From contig CAJINV010000002.1 of assembly GCA_905178155.1 (NCBI GenBank), positions 7,861,650 to 7,925,649 on the forward strand: 64,000 nt of DNA, read 5' to 3'. Both the position numbers and the translations under genes were made by a program. The DNA is from Amoebophrya sp. A120. Taxonomy: Eukaryota; Sar; Dinophyceae; Syndiniales; Amoebophryaceae. Positions within the stretch are counted from its first letter, which is position 1. Every line of letters begins with the position of its first letter. The notes under the pieces were generated by a model. That model saw nothing but the letters and a program-made list of their open reading frames with translations, was not told the origin of the DNA and searched no databases. Below are positions 14,251 to 25,693 of the stretch, in pieces.

Positions 14251-14372
14251 GGTGTACCTTTTATTAAAATGTGTGTGTTGATGTAATTTTGTTTGTAAAA
14301 CAAAGAAGCAGGGAAATAATTATCGTGCCTCATAGGTAAAATTTTTTCTCAACAAGAACTTCAACCACCTCT

Positions 14373-14867
14373 TCACCTCCGCTTCACCCTAGTTGGCTTC
14401 TTGAGAATGGGATCCACCGGCGCCACATTCGTTATGTGAATCGGTAGCTCCGTGGTACACAGGGTCTCCCCAACCGCCGTGTTCACCCGGAAGGTCTTTT
14501 TCATGTTCATCCCGTGGACCAGAACGCAGTTTTCCTTGCGCATCACCTTGCGGACCACCCCCTGCCGCCCGCTGTCTCGGCCGTAGAGCACTTGCACCAG
14601 GTCGCCCTGCTTCACGTTCATGTGGTAGGCGAGGTCCACCTTCTGTGGTATTCTGTTGTCGCGCAGAAAGTGCGGCACCGAGGGGGCGCGCGAAAATTCC
14701 AGAAACTCCTCCTTCATCAGGGGGTTCTTCCTTTTCGCCTTGATGTAGTGCTCGTTGTTCGCCCGGTTCCACCACCGCCGCCACTTCACGCCCTGCATGC
14801 GCCGCTGCATCCGCAAAAACTCTCCGCTGTTGCGGGAGTAGTGCAGGGGGCGGGACAGGGCGTACAT
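14373..14867 (-). CDS. Mitochondrial ribosomal protein uL24 (L24)
   Basis: 164 residues, single exon, start ATG at 14865-14867. The core VKQGDLVQVLYGRDSGRQG followed by VVRKVMRKENCVLVHG is a KOW motif of the uL24 family, which binds 23S-type rRNA early in large-subunit assembly. The 50-60 residue basic N-terminal extension (RNSGEFLRMQRRMQGVKWRRW), the Trp/Arg-rich leader and the length point to the mitochondrial form rather than cytosolic eL26/uL24. The tail ends in basic PTRVKRR. No intron. Followed on the same strand by the small gene at 14250. Confidence 0.85.
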   Translation of the reverse strand: MYALSRPLHYSRNSGEFLRMQRRMQGVKWRRWWNRANNEHYIKAKRKNPLMKEEFLEFSRAPSVPHFLRDNRIPQKVDLAYHMNVKQGDLVQVLYGRDSGRQGVVRKVMRKENCVLVHGMNMKKTFRVNTAVGETLCTTELPIHITNVAPVDPILKKPTRVKRR

Positions 14868-15623
14868 GGTTTTTTACCGCTGCTAGTGGATCGCTGGATA
14901 GTTCCTTGTTGTGGACGAAATAGTCCGTTTTTCCGTCGAGCTGAGAGATCGAGCTGAGCTTTTTTCTGTGTAAGGATCTTCGAAAACGAGGACTTCGATC
15001 TTCGGTGCTCGCTTATTGATCTAGTAGACCTGGAAACTTAAAAGCCTTTGCCTTTTGCCAGGCTTATGGAATTCAAGCCCGACAAATTTTCAGCGCACAA
15101 CACTACGAATAAAGAAGCAGAACTGGCGAACAAACAGAACTGTCGACTGTAATCAACCGGAATAAAGAGCTGAGGGGGGATTCTGGTGCATCACCAGTTT
15201 AAAAACCTTTTCCTACCCAAAATGTCAAGGTAAACGCAGTACCCGACAAAACCGATTGCGAGGATGATCATGATATCGATTTATCCATCTTACTCTTTAT
15301 ACAAAATTCTAACAAAATCTGAGTGGTGTAGACTCATTGCGGAAAATTTGAATTTTCGTCAAGAACATTCAGATGTTCAAATTGGAAAGAATTATTTGTA
15401 ATGGCGAATATTCGGTGGCAAGGGTGGCAGTGTCATCACGGCTTGTCATTCTTATCTTCTTCGAAACTAAGTGTTAGTACCCGCGACAACTACCTGTGGG
15501 TGGATAAACAAAATCCTGCAGCCGCGAAGAGCAGCGCACAGAGGAAAAATAGAGGGCACCATCAGAAGTGTAGCTTTCTTCTACTGCACATACAATCTTT
15601 TTCCAGTGTCGATTCTCTTGTTT
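14868..15623. other. Intergenic, 0.75 kb
   Basis: Separates GcvH (upstream on the minus strand) from uL24m. Small frames at 15401-15740 (plus) overlap the GcvH third exon in antisense and have no recognisable content. No repeat element seen. Confidence 0.45.
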
Positions 15624-16519
15624 TCAATGTTGCGTCTCGCAGGTTTCCAGAAATTTCAAGTATGCGGCTTCGTCCATCAACTTTCCTTGCACGAAATCTT
15701 CCGCAAACTTGCCCTGCGTAAGTCGTTGCAAATCTACTAGCACTGCATGCTACTTGTCCTTGTTCTCGTTTGCTGTCATATTTCACTAACAAATTGCCCA
15801 GCAGCAGCCTACACAAATGGACAAAACATCAAAATACCTTAACAATCCAGCCCTTCCCGTAGCAATCCTCGTTTATGATAGACGGCTCGTCGACCAATTC
15901 GCTGTTGACGGCTTCTACCTCGCACTCCTGCGGGGTGTACACCTCTCCCACGGCTTTGCCGTCCCCACACTCGATAGCCGCCACGGACTCGTTGGCCGGC
16001 ACAAAGTGCGGCGGATCGGGCATGTCCACGTAAACAATCTTCCCTAGCTCCTTCTGTGCGAAGTCCGACACACCGATGGTCACTGGAGTTTTGGATTTCA
16101 TAGAAATAGAATCAAACCGATATTATGCAAAAGCAGAAACCAAAATGGCCCGCGGCTACCCGAGAAAGCAATTTCCGTCGCGACATGATAAGTAGACGCG
16201 GCCATATTTCCTTCTTCTTTTATCAAGATCACATACCAGTTCTCTTGTCGTCCTCGACTTTGAGCCACTCGTGTGTCTCTGCGAAATACGTCGCCGCTTG
16301 GTACAGCGGTCGGCTTGTGGTGTGGAGAAACCTCCGGGAGGATTGGCTCCGTGTGCTGGTAGCGGCACCGAAGGTTGTTATTCCTGTTTGCCCCGCCAAT
16401 CGACCGAGTACGGAAGCCAGCCCTTTTGTAGTCCGACTCTGGTGACTCCGGAAAATCTCGGCCTTTTGTCCGCTCGAGAAGTTGACTCTGTGAAGTTCGC
16501 GAAACGCAGGCCGCATCAT
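15624..16519 (-). CDS. GCSH: Glycine cleavage system H protein, mitochondrial
   Basis: Lipoyl carrier that shuttles the aminomethyl group between the P, T and L proteins of the mitochondrial glycine cleavage complex. Exons: 16519-16237, 16082-15838 and 15713-15624 (618 nt, 205 residues); both introns are GT-AG (154 and 124 bp). The first 75 residues are Arg/Ser/Thr-rich and look like a mitochondrial presequence. The mature part begins near FAETHEWLKVEDDKR and continues VTIGVSDFAQKELGKIVYVD. The lipoyl Lys lies in the stretch ECGDGKAVGEVYTP. The C-terminus LMDEAAYLKFLE is typical of the family. All exon joins are needed to recover the conserved sequence. Confidence 0.93.
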
Positions 16520-17799
16520 GGTTTCCGATTGTTCTAGCGAAAAACTTTTTCAGGTGAAAAAAACCACGACTCTTAAGAAGCAAAAATTTCTGTCATGCGT
16601 TTATATAATTTGACTGTGACTTTTTAATAGCGCTAGACGACCGGATGGAATGAAGAAGAAGAACCGCTCTTGCTTTTGTAATGATCCGCTCCCTCCCAGC
16701 TTTGCAGGGAATTTCCTGTCCGCTCAAGCAGATGTGCGTCGTCTGGCTGTATTTATTTTGCCCTCGTGAATATGTTTTTGGTTTGCAAAAGTGGCTCAAG
16801 GACGCGTCTTGGCTAAACAGCGGCTCTACATAAGGAAAGAAGGAAAACGAAAGCCCGGGCACACGCACACCCGGAGCGCAAGCCGTGAAACAAAACAGCT
16901 AACCCCAAGCCCCAAAACGCACGGAGCCGGCACCGCAGCCTGTGCGGACGACGCCGACGGCACACGCTGAGGCTTTGTTTAGCAACTTTGACTATTTCTG
17001 AAAACATTTGTGTTGTCGCAGAAACTTGTGGTAAGTCAAAGACCACTACGCATGCAACGTCCTGTTTCGCAAGTAAGAAGTAGGAATTTCACTTTCAGTA
17101 CGTACCAATATGCTAAAACGGAGTGAAAATATTTCAAACTCCGAATACTCATTCAAACAAATAGAAAAGTAAAAAACCTGAGTGAAGCTTCTATCGAACA
17201 CCAGTGAAAAGATTGTTCCTTTCGTGGTTGTATTCATTTCATTTACAAACGCAAGCTCTACAATTCAGAGGCATCGGGGAAGTAACAGCAGATGAAGTTC
17301 TATATTCTACTAGAATGTAATCCACAACACAATCACAACCATACGGTTTCGGGTTCTTTCGTCTTTCCAGCTATTTATCTATCATACTTCTCAGAAGTCA
17401 TTTCAAACCACTGCCTCCAATACGGATGATCTTGATAACAATAAGCTCGCGTTTTCATTGAGGCAGTAACATTGTCTCCTCGCACATGAGTCCTTCGTGC
17501 AATAAATAAACAAGGTGTACGTAGTAGATACGTGTCGACATTACGCCTGCTCTTTCCGAGTACTTGAGTGAGCAATCAGTTGTCATTCCGTGGGAGCCCA
17601 CGGCTGGACCAGTTCTTGTCTGCCAACGATGGTCGTGGAAAACGAGAGCGACATACTACTCCCCGCCTCCGTTGTATCCAAGAAAAAAAGTGTGTAAGTG
17701 TAACTTTCTTTGAGAAACAGCATCACAAATTTGCTCTACATGACAGAGAAAACCTGTCATGCGTGGCTTGTAAGGGAAAACACACATGAAAAGAGGACT
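16520..17799. other. Intergenic, 1.3 kb
   Basis: Contains the GcvH leader side and the 3' flank of the next minus-strand gene. Several short frames have no recognisable content. A GTGGCTCAAG near 16790 recalls the end of the dinoflagellate spliced leader but lacks its upstream part. Nothing else supported. Confidence 0.45.
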
Positions 17800-19374
17800 T
17801 CATGGCTGTCTGGCATGACAAGCGCAACTCTGTTGCATGTTCTTCAACACAAACTTACACTTACACAGTTTTTTTCTTGCGTACGTTGCGGACCACTCGT
17901 CGTCGGCATCGGAGCCGTCTTGGTTCCTCGACAGAAGCCCGGAGGACGAGGGAGACGCGGTCGCAATGCTCGACAACTGCAACGGCGGAATAGCGATGGA
18001 GGTATCCGTCTTCGAGTTGTAGAAAATTCTAGGCACGGCAGCATGGTCCGCTGCCGTTTCAACATCCACTTCTCTGTTATTCATCCTGTTGCCCTCTTGA
18101 TCATGCGGATGTCCATCCTCGTCGTCCAAGAGTTGTTCCTGCACCAGGCCGGCCACTCTTGCCGTCTTGTTTCGCTCTGCTGGATCAAGAACCTCGTCCT
18201 CTTGTTGAATTCTCGTCCCCGCGGCGGCGCTGTCCGACGAGGGGGGCAGATTGTGCGGAAGCAGAGATGTTGAACCGGTGTTGAAATCTTTCGAGCCCCT
18301 GGCAGGAGCTCCGCGCTGTTGATGCAGTCGAAGGTGAGATTGTGTCTGCGGATAATGTTGACGCAGGGCCATAAGCTTACTCGCAGTTGTACTCGCATGC
18401 CTCTGCCTTGCCGGAACCCAACTTTCCCGCTTGCGCGTGTGCTGGTGGTCTACGAGAGGACTTAGATCTGCCGCACCGGTGGCGCGAACAGAATCGCCGC
18501 TTCCCTCCGCAACAAGTCCCAGAGCCGTATGAAGAAGCTCTCCATCGCCTCTGCCGCGGTGTAGGAACTGGTCGCGATCTCCAGCTGCGAGAAAGGCCTC
18601 CTGCAGCTCGGACGTTGCGCTGCTTACACCGGGCAGCGAGGGCTGCAGGGTAGTCCCTTTTTGCAATATTTCCGGCGGCAGGAGTACCAAATTGCCCTTG
18701 CTGTCTGTGCCGTTTTTCGAAGTGCTGCCCGTTGGCGTTGATTTTGCGGATGGGGGGGCGGATGTTCCGGATAAAACAACCGCGCCGCTCTTCAGCCGAT
18801 TAGAATTTGTCCAACTCCAGGATTTCCTCATTTTGGCAGGGTGGTGCGGCAAAACAAAGCCTGCTTTGTGATTCGCCCCGGAGGATGTCACGGAAAACGC
18901 CGGAGCACTTGTGTACGGCCCACGCGGCGCAACGAGTGGGCTCAGGTCATCTTGCTCGTGTAAAAGTTCCGCGGACAACACTGGAGGCTGGGGTTGTGGT
19001 GCCTTTCCTGATGTGCCCGATCCGTGACGCTGTTGCATCAGAGCCGACGTGGTCGCAGTCATGCAGGCCGAGTGAATATTTTCCTGCATCATCAAGTGTC
19101 CCCGCTGCTCGGAACTACACAAAGCTGCTTGGAGTTGTTGGGTATGTTGCTGCAGACCGGCAAGAATCCCCGCACCTCCAGCTGAAGCAGGAGTACCATG
19201 ACGCCGCACTAGTAGATCCTGCCTGGTAGCGCTAAAAGCGTCCCCTTCGCACAGCGACGACTCCCCTGGGTCCTGCGCACAGTGCGTCGACTGGCAACTG
19301 GTACTACATTGATTCGACGTTGTCACACTCGAGGAGGTATCCTGTACAAAGAAAAACGACAGATCTGGGTCCAC
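17800..19374 (-). CDS. Uncharacterised Ser/Gln-rich protein, possibly 3' exon of the next gene
   Basis: About 525 codons open on the minus strand. The first codon at 19374 is GTG, so the true 5' end is a splice acceptor; TTTTTCTTTGTACAG just upstream of GATACC near 19345 is a good candidate. The protein is low complexity (Ser, Gln, Thr, His, Ala) with no recognised domain and ends KKLCKCKFVLKNMQQSCACH. It probably continues from the 19524-23999 gene across a short intron, but I found no donor there that keeps phase with this acceptor. It could be a separate gene. Confidence 0.45.
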   Translation of the reverse strand: MDPDLSFFFVQDTSSSVTTSNQCSTSCQSTHCAQDPGESSLCEGDAFSATRQDLLVRRHGTPASAGGAGILAGLQQHTQQLQAALCSSEQRGHLMMQENIHSACMTATTSALMQQRHGSGTSGKAPQPQPPVLSAELLHEQDDLSPLVAPRGPYTSAPAFSVTSSGANHKAGFVLPHHPAKMRKSWSWTNSNRLKSGAVVLSGTSAPPSAKSTPTGSTSKNGTDSKGNLVLLPPEILQKGTTLQPSLPGVSSATSELQEAFLAAGDRDQFLHRGRGDGELLHTALGLVAEGSGDSVRATGAADLSPLVDHQHTRKRESWVPARQRHASTTASKLMALRQHYPQTQSHLRLHQQRGAPARGSKDFNTGSTSLLPHNLPPSSDSAAAGTRIQQEDEVLDPAERNKTARVAGLVQEQLLDDEDGHPHDQEGNRMNNREVDVETAADHAAVPRIFYNSKTDTSIAIPPLQLSSIATASPSSSGLLSRNQDGSDADDEWSATYARKKLCKCKFVLKNMQQSCACHARQP

Positions 19375-19523
19375 GCGGGAAAAAACGCACAGTGTGGCTA
19401 TGAATTTCCTACGCGGGGAAAAAACACCAGCACGAGTACGAAGTGGATGAAACTAATACTAATCTCAGAACCTTTGCAGAAACTACTTGATATTTTTCCT
19501 CGTGGTGACGACCCCGACCTGCT

Positions 19524-22500
19524 TTATATTCTTCCCCTCGCGTAAGACGACTGACTGAAGGGGCTTGACTCTGCGGTGGTTGTGGCGCCAGAGAAATCCT
19601 GATCATCGAGCATATCTCCGTGTTTGCAGGACAGGTCTGGCGCCGTGGTCGCGGTCCCTGCATCATTGTCAAACTCATCATCGTCATTATTTGCTTGGTC
19701 CTGCTGACTCTCAGCCGATAGAAGATGAAGTTCCGGTTCTTTACAAGACACCACGTTGACGACCTGGTCCCCGGCGATATCATTCTCTACTACATTCTCC
19801 AGCTCCATCTCCATAGTGTCATCCACTTTCATTTCCACGTCATCTTTGTCGCTTGATGTTCTTTTTTTCTTTTTTTCCGGAAAGTTGTGGGACGATTGTG
19901 ACAGCATGCCTGCTTTCTGTTCGACCGGCTGTAGAACTACTACTTCACGTTGCTTTTGATCTTTTCCTTCCACATCATTCTTGCAGCTACTATTCACGAT
20001 CTTTATGACCGCATCGCCCTCAAGAAAAACAGATTGTTCCCGTGGGGGCGCAGTCGCTTGCGGACCGCGATTCGGAACGAAAGCTGAGGGTGCCGAACCT
20101 ACTGTGGCAGAAGCTGTTGTGCTTCTCTGTTCTCCGTCATTCCGTTTCGCAACGACCCGACTCGGAATTTTTGTACTCTCCTCGTCCTCACTGTCGTCCC
20201 GAGGTGAAACGTAGTCTACCTCGCTCTGGTACTTTTGTTGCAGCGCCAGCCAGGAGTCGGTCAGTCTTCGCCGCAGCCGGCTCATCTCCTCTTCGTTCGT
20301 GGACTTTGTTGTAGGCTGCGATAACGCGGGACTTACCTTTCGTGTAAACGGCAAATCGCCCGACGGCAGAACCGAACTACTCGATTTTGGAGCTTGTTGC
20401 GTTTGATGCTCCCTAGACGAGGATGAGGATGATGCTCTAGCTCCTCCTGGTGCCACCATAATTTGTGTTGCTGCCTCGTCTACTGCCGTCGGGCCGCTTG
20501 TCGCTGTCACGGTGGTAGGCGAAGCAGAAAGCAAAGAAGGAAAATTCTCTGCGAAGAAGCTTGAGGTCGCTTGAAAGAAGCTCGGCGTGGGAGCGCTCGC
20601 CGACGTGCTCGAAGGTGACGGCGCGGCCGCGGGGGCAGACGTTGCTGCAGTAGTTGCGCCTCCGCCGGTGTAAGGCACGAACGAACCACCGGCTGCGGGT
20701 GTAGTCTGCTGTTCTTGCTTGAATAGACCGCCTCCTCCGCGGTCTGCAGACCCAGAGCACGATTCTGGAACCACAAAATGCTCCACACTGGTTCTGCAGT
20801 CTGCCGCATTGGGAAGATCAAACCTCTCCATATCCGCGTACACCCGAGTCAAAAAAGCGGCTCGCTGCTCGTCGCTCAGCAGAGGGTAGAGAACTCCCTG
20901 CTTCAAAATCACAGTCGGCTTCTTCTGCGTCCGAGATGCCGACGAAGAGGATCCCGTGCAACTGCCTGAGGAGCTAGTACTCACAGACGCTGTAGGTCGT
21001 CCACCAAACCCCGCACTAGAGCCACTTGCTCCGCCCTGGAAGATGGAATCACCGCCAGCAATGGTCCTCGCTCCGGTGGTCGTGCTATGCCTCGCTAAGA
21101 CCACCTTCTTCACTACGTAGGGCTCCAAACTCTTCAAGAGAAACTCGTTGGAAATCCGGATTAGGGACTCGTTCTCTTTTTCCCCAACCGAACTGATCAC
21201 CGAGCTGGCGCAGCTGAGCTTTTTCTCGTTCGTCACAGCCGTGGAGGGGGAGAAAAAGGGATAATTGAGATTCGAGGCGGCGGAAGAACATGAGGCAGCA
21301 GAAGTAGAAGGAAAACCACCCTGACTTTTATGACCACCACTTCCCTCGTCCTCTTTCGAACCACGAGTTGTAGGATCACCAGCCGTGCGGTCTTCGGGTT
21401 CATCGGCGTTCAAACGGTACAATCGGTTCAAATCGCCTCTGTTCCTCGATTCGTTGAACCTCGCGAGACTAGCGTTGTGCAGGTCGTTGCCGAAGAGGTA
21501 ATCCAGGTCCTGCATCAGCGCGTCGGCTTGCTCGTGGTCCCTTCTGCTGTTCGCCGAGCACGGGATGGAAAGACTGGTCAACGACTCGCGCAGCGCGGTG
21601 AAGTTGAACAGGTAGTCGAGAAAGGAGGTAGAAGTCGGAGACTCTACCTCAACCGAGGCGGAATTCCTGTTTGTAGATCGAAGAGATGAATTTGCAGACG
21701 CGCCGGCGGTAGACGTAGTCGCAGTAGTTTTCAGCGTCCTACAGCTGCTGCTCCGAGCTGGCTCAAGCTTATCACTCATCTCACAGCTGCCGCCCTGATC
21801 ATGATGTTCACCCATCTTCATCGTGATTGAAGATCTACTACATGATCCTACGGCGGTCGGACCGGTGGGAGTAGATGTTGGCCGATTCTGTTTTTGATCT
21901 CTGATCTCCACCCCATCCGATTTTCGATTAGCCGTTGTCATGCAGAGCGACTCGGTGAGGTTTAGCCCCAGAAAGGAAAACAGGCCTGAGGAAGACTTAG
22001 TAGTGGTGGAATTCTTCTTTTTGTTATCTACTGGTGCAAGAACTGCGGAATCTTCTTCACTGGTAGTTTTTTTCCCGCCAACGGTGTTTGTATTTATCCC
22101 GCTATGGTCCTTCAAAGCGAGAACATCAGGCTGCTTCGTGAGCGCCTTCTCCGGGTCGTCCGGTCTGCTAAAAACTCGGAAGAACGCATCACTGGACTCG
22201 TCCATCCTTCCGTATCCAGAAAAAGTTGTACTGTGCAATTTTGTATTTCCAGGGTGGCCGTGCGTTTTTGACAAAAAAATGCCGGAAGCTCTACTAGCTG
22301 TATTTTTACCGGTCTGCATCAGCAAGACTGGGGATTGACTTTCCGGCACTGGGTCCACGGCCGAATCTTCTTCCTCCACACGAAACGGATGCGCACCTTG
22401 TACTTGGTCACGACCACAACTCTGTTTCTGCAGCCTTCCGGAGGACAGGGGGCTGGTGGGCTGCTGCAGGTGTGCTGGTCCTAATAATCCCCCTCCGGAC

Positions 22501-23999
22501 GACCCGCGCGCGGAGGCACAAGGCGACAGCAGAGAAGTGCTGTTCTTGTCACTACTATTCGGGTCGACAAAAACCACATACTTCTGCACCCAGACGGCGC
22601 CAAAGTGGAGAAAGTAGGCGACGATCAAGGTGATGGCTTCTTCCCGGTTCGGAATGTTCAGGTCGTTTTGCAGCAAGTCGTCATCGATGTGAAAATCATG
22701 CTGGGAAGAGGTGGCGGTTTCTTGTTCTTGGTTTAGCACCGAAGGAGGAGCTCCAGAACTGCCGGTGCTGCTACGAGCAGCTTCTCCGGAGGTTGTCAAA
22801 CCGTTACAGCCGAAATTTTCATCTACGTCCCCTTCATTGATATGGATTCCCGACTCGGTATGTATTCCCTCCTCAAAGGCCTCCACAATGGTCTCCAGAT
22901 CGGCGATCTGCAAAGGATCCACGATCTCCTTGCACTTCTTGTAAATCATGCGGATCTCCTCGCAGGCTGAAGAATTTTCGCAGATTTCCTCCTGCAGCCA
23001 CTGCTTGCGCTCTTCGAGTAACCGCTGAAAGTCAACCAGAGGTGGACGAGGTGGCTCTTCTGCATAATTATGGTAATCTTCACTGCTAGGAGAGGACAGG
23101 TTGTACACTACCTTGCTCTGTGCCGCACACCCGGAGATGGTGCTGTCAGAGGTACTAGTGCAACCCGTCTGCCGGTGGAGCTGCTCCTGCTGGGAACCAC
23201 CTTTGGTAACTGCTTGTACTTGCGGAGGTGCAGCAGATAATAGCACTGTGGGTGCTGCCTTCACTCGCTGGGTTGTAGCGGCCAAATTTGTGGAGTGACG
23301 CTCTCCTGGCAAAACAACACTCTTCGACGGCGCAGCGGTGAATTTATTTTGTTTATTGGTTGCACCCCCGGAGGGCAGCGAGATGGTGGGAACGACAGGC
23401 CGGTGTTGCGACGTTTGCGAGGAAGAGGATGCTGAGGATGATGACGCAAGAACACCAGTTGACAAACGTGTAAATGACGTCTGTCCTGGCTTTCCGACCG
23501 TTGTAGAGGAAAGAACTGTCGTGTGAGAAGCCTGACGTGGCGGATGTTGATGATGTCCCAGCGATGATCTTGCGGTACTTGTACCAACTGCACTTGTGAA
23601 ACTTGCAAGCTCCTCCGCATTTCTCCCGCTCGCCTGCAGCCAAGAGAGGCTGTGCGATTTGGTGGCCCACACTCCTGGTGGACATAGAGAGCCGCTGATT
23701 GATGTTCCAACCGAAAACAAAACTGCTAAGAAACACCGGAACAAAAAGGAGATCTTGATCTCCAGTGTGCAGGTCGTGCGCTTTTCCTTTTTTAGTTTTG
23801 CGACCTCCTCTAGACCGGGAAAAATAAACTGGCAGGGCCGCTTTCCGGACGCAATCCGTGATGACGTCCGGCATCTTCGGCCACCTTTTCCGTGGAGGGC
23901 CTTCCCCATTTCTTGTGCTATTTCATCGTCTCCCGGATCATAGATGAGAAAATAGACCGCTCTTCTCCGGTGCGAGCGCGTCGGCGAAGATTGCCACAT
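19524..23999 (-). CDS. Very large Ser/Thr-rich protein with N-terminal membrane segment
   Basis: Nearly 1,490 codons without interruption, ATG at 23997-23999. A hydrophobic stretch at about residues 82-102 (ISFLFRCFLAVLFSVGTSI) suggests a signal anchor. Structured islands lie in disordered Ser/Thr/Gly sequence: a charged helix RKQWLQEEICENSSACEEIR followed by MIYKKCKEIVDPLQIADLE, a hydrophobic AITLIVAYFLHFGAVWV, FLDYLFNFTALRESLTSLS, and LSDEQRAAFLTRVYADMERF. No family recognised. The acidic C-terminal third contains DDVEMKVDDTMEMELE. It may join the downstream block 17800-19374. Confidence 0.55.
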   Translation of the reverse strand: MWQSSPTRSHRRRAVYFLIYDPGDDEIAQEMGKALHGKGGRRCRTSSRIASGKRPCQFIFPGLEEVAKLKKEKRTTCTLEIKISFLFRCFLAVLFSVGTSISGSLCPPGVWATKSHSLSWLQASGRNAEELASFTSAVGTSTARSSLGHHQHPPRQASHTTVLSSTTVGKPGQTSFTRLSTGVLASSSSASSSSQTSQHRPVVPTISLPSGGATNKQNKFTAAPSKSVVLPGERHSTNLAATTQRVKAAPTVLLSAAPPQVQAVTKGGSQQEQLHRQTGCTSTSDSTISGCAAQSKVVYNLSSPSSEDYHNYAEEPPRPPLVDFQRLLEERKQWLQEEICENSSACEEIRMIYKKCKEIVDPLQIADLETIVEAFEEGIHTESGIHINEGDVDENFGCNGLTTSGEAARSSTGSSGAPPSVLNQEQETATSSQHDFHIDDDLLQNDLNIPNREEAITLIVAYFLHFGAVWVQKYVVFVDPNSSDKNSTSLLSPCASARGSSGGGLLGPAHLQQPTSPLSSGRLQKQSCGRDQVQGAHPFRVEEEDSAVDPVPESQSPVLLMQTGKNTASRASGIFLSKTHGHPGNTKLHSTTFSGYGRMDESSDAFFRVFSRPDDPEKALTKQPDVLALKDHSGINTNTVGGKKTTSEEDSAVLAPVDNKKKNSTTTKSSSGLFSFLGLNLTESLCMTTANRKSDGVEIRDQKQNRPTSTPTGPTAVGSCSRSSITMKMGEHHDQGGSCEMSDKLEPARSSSCRTLKTTATTSTAGASANSSLRSTNRNSASVEVESPTSTSFLDYLFNFTALRESLTSLSIPCSANSRRDHEQADALMQDLDYLFGNDLHNASLARFNESRNRGDLNRLYRLNADEPEDRTAGDPTTRGSKEDEGSGGHKSQGGFPSTSAASCSSAASNLNYPFFSPSTAVTNEKKLSCASSVISSVGEKENESLIRISNEFLLKSLEPYVVKKVVLARHSTTTGARTIAGGDSIFQGGASGSSAGFGGRPTASVSTSSSGSCTGSSSSASRTQKKPTVILKQGVLYPLLSDEQRAAFLTRVYADMERFDLPNAADCRTSVEHFVVPESCSGSADRGGGGLFKQEQQTTPAAGGSFVPYTGGGATTAATSAPAAAPSPSSTSASAPTPSFFQATSSFFAENFPSLLSASPTTVTATSGPTAVDEAATQIMVAPGGARASSSSSSREHQTQQAPKSSSSVLPSGDLPFTRKVSPALSQPTTKSTNEEEMSRLRRRLTDSWLALQQKYQSEVDYVSPRDDSEDEESTKIPSRVVAKRNDGEQRSTTASATVGSAPSAFVPNRGPQATAPPREQSVFLEGDAVIKIVNSSCKNDVEGKDQKQREVVVLQPVEQKAGMLSQSSHNFPEKKKKRTSSDKDDVEMKVDDTMEMELENVVENDIAGDQVVNVVSCKEPELHLLSAESQQDQANNDDDEFDNDAGTATTAPDLSCKHGDMLDDQDFSGATTTAESSPFSQSSYARGRI

Positions 24000-25693
24000 C
24001 AAAAAGATGGACGAAGAACATCACATATTTATCCTGGTAAAGCTACAACAGAAAAAAACTCGGGCGTAATCAAACTTCTGAACTTAAATAATCCGATCAA
24101 AATCAAAATGTCAAACAGGTTACAAAGTCGATCTCAAAGATACTGATACGCGAAAGAAAAATACAGATCGTTCTCCTTCTTGAAATAGTACACGCAACGT
24201 CACCGTCGAAAACTTTATTATGTCAAGCAAATACTGTAAAAGTGATCTGCTTTCGGAAGCGAAATCTTTTAAAATGAAGTTAAAGAGAAAAAAAAACTTT
24301 CAAAATCTACGAAACGAGTGAAATCGGACTGAGACTAATCAGAATCAGAATCAGAAAATTTTGGCTTGGCTTGGCTGCGGGGCGGCGTTCCAGAACTTTA
24401 AGAGTGCAGCTGGAGCTATTCATGAGCTATAACTTGACCACGCGTACTAATTTCTAGTAGAGGCGGCTAACAACGAACTTGTCCTCCCCCCGCGTTAATA
24501 CAAACCCCCGGCCTGAAACTCATGCTTACTGGGTGGGGCAGGGAAAATTTAGGCCATGAACCCGGCAAGAACGCTGAAAGTCTTGTACTTGGCCAACGAC
24601 ATAACTTCACGCGCCTGACGGGAGCACCACGTCTTTAACCCTTTTCGGTTACAGCGCGTGTCCACGGTCGAAACCGACCGACTTTTTTTTTTGCGGCCGA
24701 CGCCAATGCTACACTTCTGGTGGTGTACGTGAGGCGTGGTATGACAAAGAGCCAGCTAATCCGACTTCTCATCGGAATTCGCATATACCCTGCATGGAGA
24801 GGTTGCTGTCTCCGGGTACTTCACCGACCGACTGGTCGCGAAATCAGCATTGGCAATGGTGAAAACCGCAATGGCAATGGAAGAGGAAAACCGCAATGGC
24901 AATGGTGAAAACCGCAATGCAAACAAAAGTTTACCATGCTCACGCACGTGGTAAAACGCATTGCTGCAGCTGCGTCGAAAGATCCGGAGAACAGGATTTC
25001 TGTAGTGGTGCTTTATGCTATTCATGTGCACCAGAACCCGTTTCAGCGGTCGATCATTTTTAACTTGAGTGCGAATAAGAAATCGGGTTCGTTGCAGCGT
25101 CCTTGCAAGTCCAAAAAGTCAGATAGCGCAGTAGGTCATTACGGGAAGAAGGTAAATACTTCCGGTTCAGCAGTTCTGGGAACATTCATTTCTGGGGTGT
25201 TTCATTGTTGCGTTTTCTCCCCGAGGTACTTACTGCAAGAAACATTCTCGCTTCTGAGGCCAGCGCCAGACAAAAAGTCCTGCCTGAGCGACAGCGAAAC
25301 TACTAGGACCGGGTTGTCCGCAAAATCCATAGGGGAAGATATCTACCGGAACTGAAAGAAACAATATTTTTGCCGTGTACCAAAAGTACTTAAGTTCGAA
25401 ACTCTAACTCAATGTCAATACGGAGGTCCCTGCGTTTTGCACTTATTTTTGTTCGACATTGCTTGCATTGCAAATGGCACTGAAAGAGTGGAAAATGGGA
25501 AAAATTTTGAATTTTGAATGTATCATACAAGGAAGTTCTTCGTTAATCCTGCGCCGCCATCGTCCTCTCTGGGTACATTCTGTGGGATTTGAAAATAGCA
25601 AAAAACCAAAACATGGACTAGCATTGCTGTCCGCAGAGAGAAATGGATCCCGTCTCCTGAACGGGAGTCATAGTTCCGGTCACCAAAAGTTCA
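24000..25693. other. Intergenic, 1.7 kb, with small tandem repeats
   Basis: No supported protein gene. At about 24645-24695 a small hairpin (GGTCG...CGACC) is followed by nine Ts, which could be a pol III-type end, but no matching RNA gene is recognised. Short direct repeats AGAATC (about 24340) and GGCTT (about 24362) are present. The frame 24936-25355 (plus) has no recognisable content. Confidence 0.4.
24848..24925. repeat. Short imperfect tandem repeat, unit AACCGCAATGGCAATGG
   Basis: Three to four copies of a unit built on CGCAATGGCAATGG with GTGAAAA or AAGAGGAAAA spacers. No gene context; likely simple local duplication. Confidence 0.7.

Noticed and set aside
16780-16800. Dinoflagellate spliced-leader-like GTGGCTCAAG
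   Set aside because: Lacks the rest of the 22-base leader (CCGTAGCCATTTT part) and the surrounding SL RNA gene; a 10-base match is expected by chance.
24645-24695. Hairpin plus T-run as an RNA gene end
   Set aside because: No upstream sequence resembling tRNA, 5S, U6 or SRP RNA could be recognised, so only noted under intergenic.
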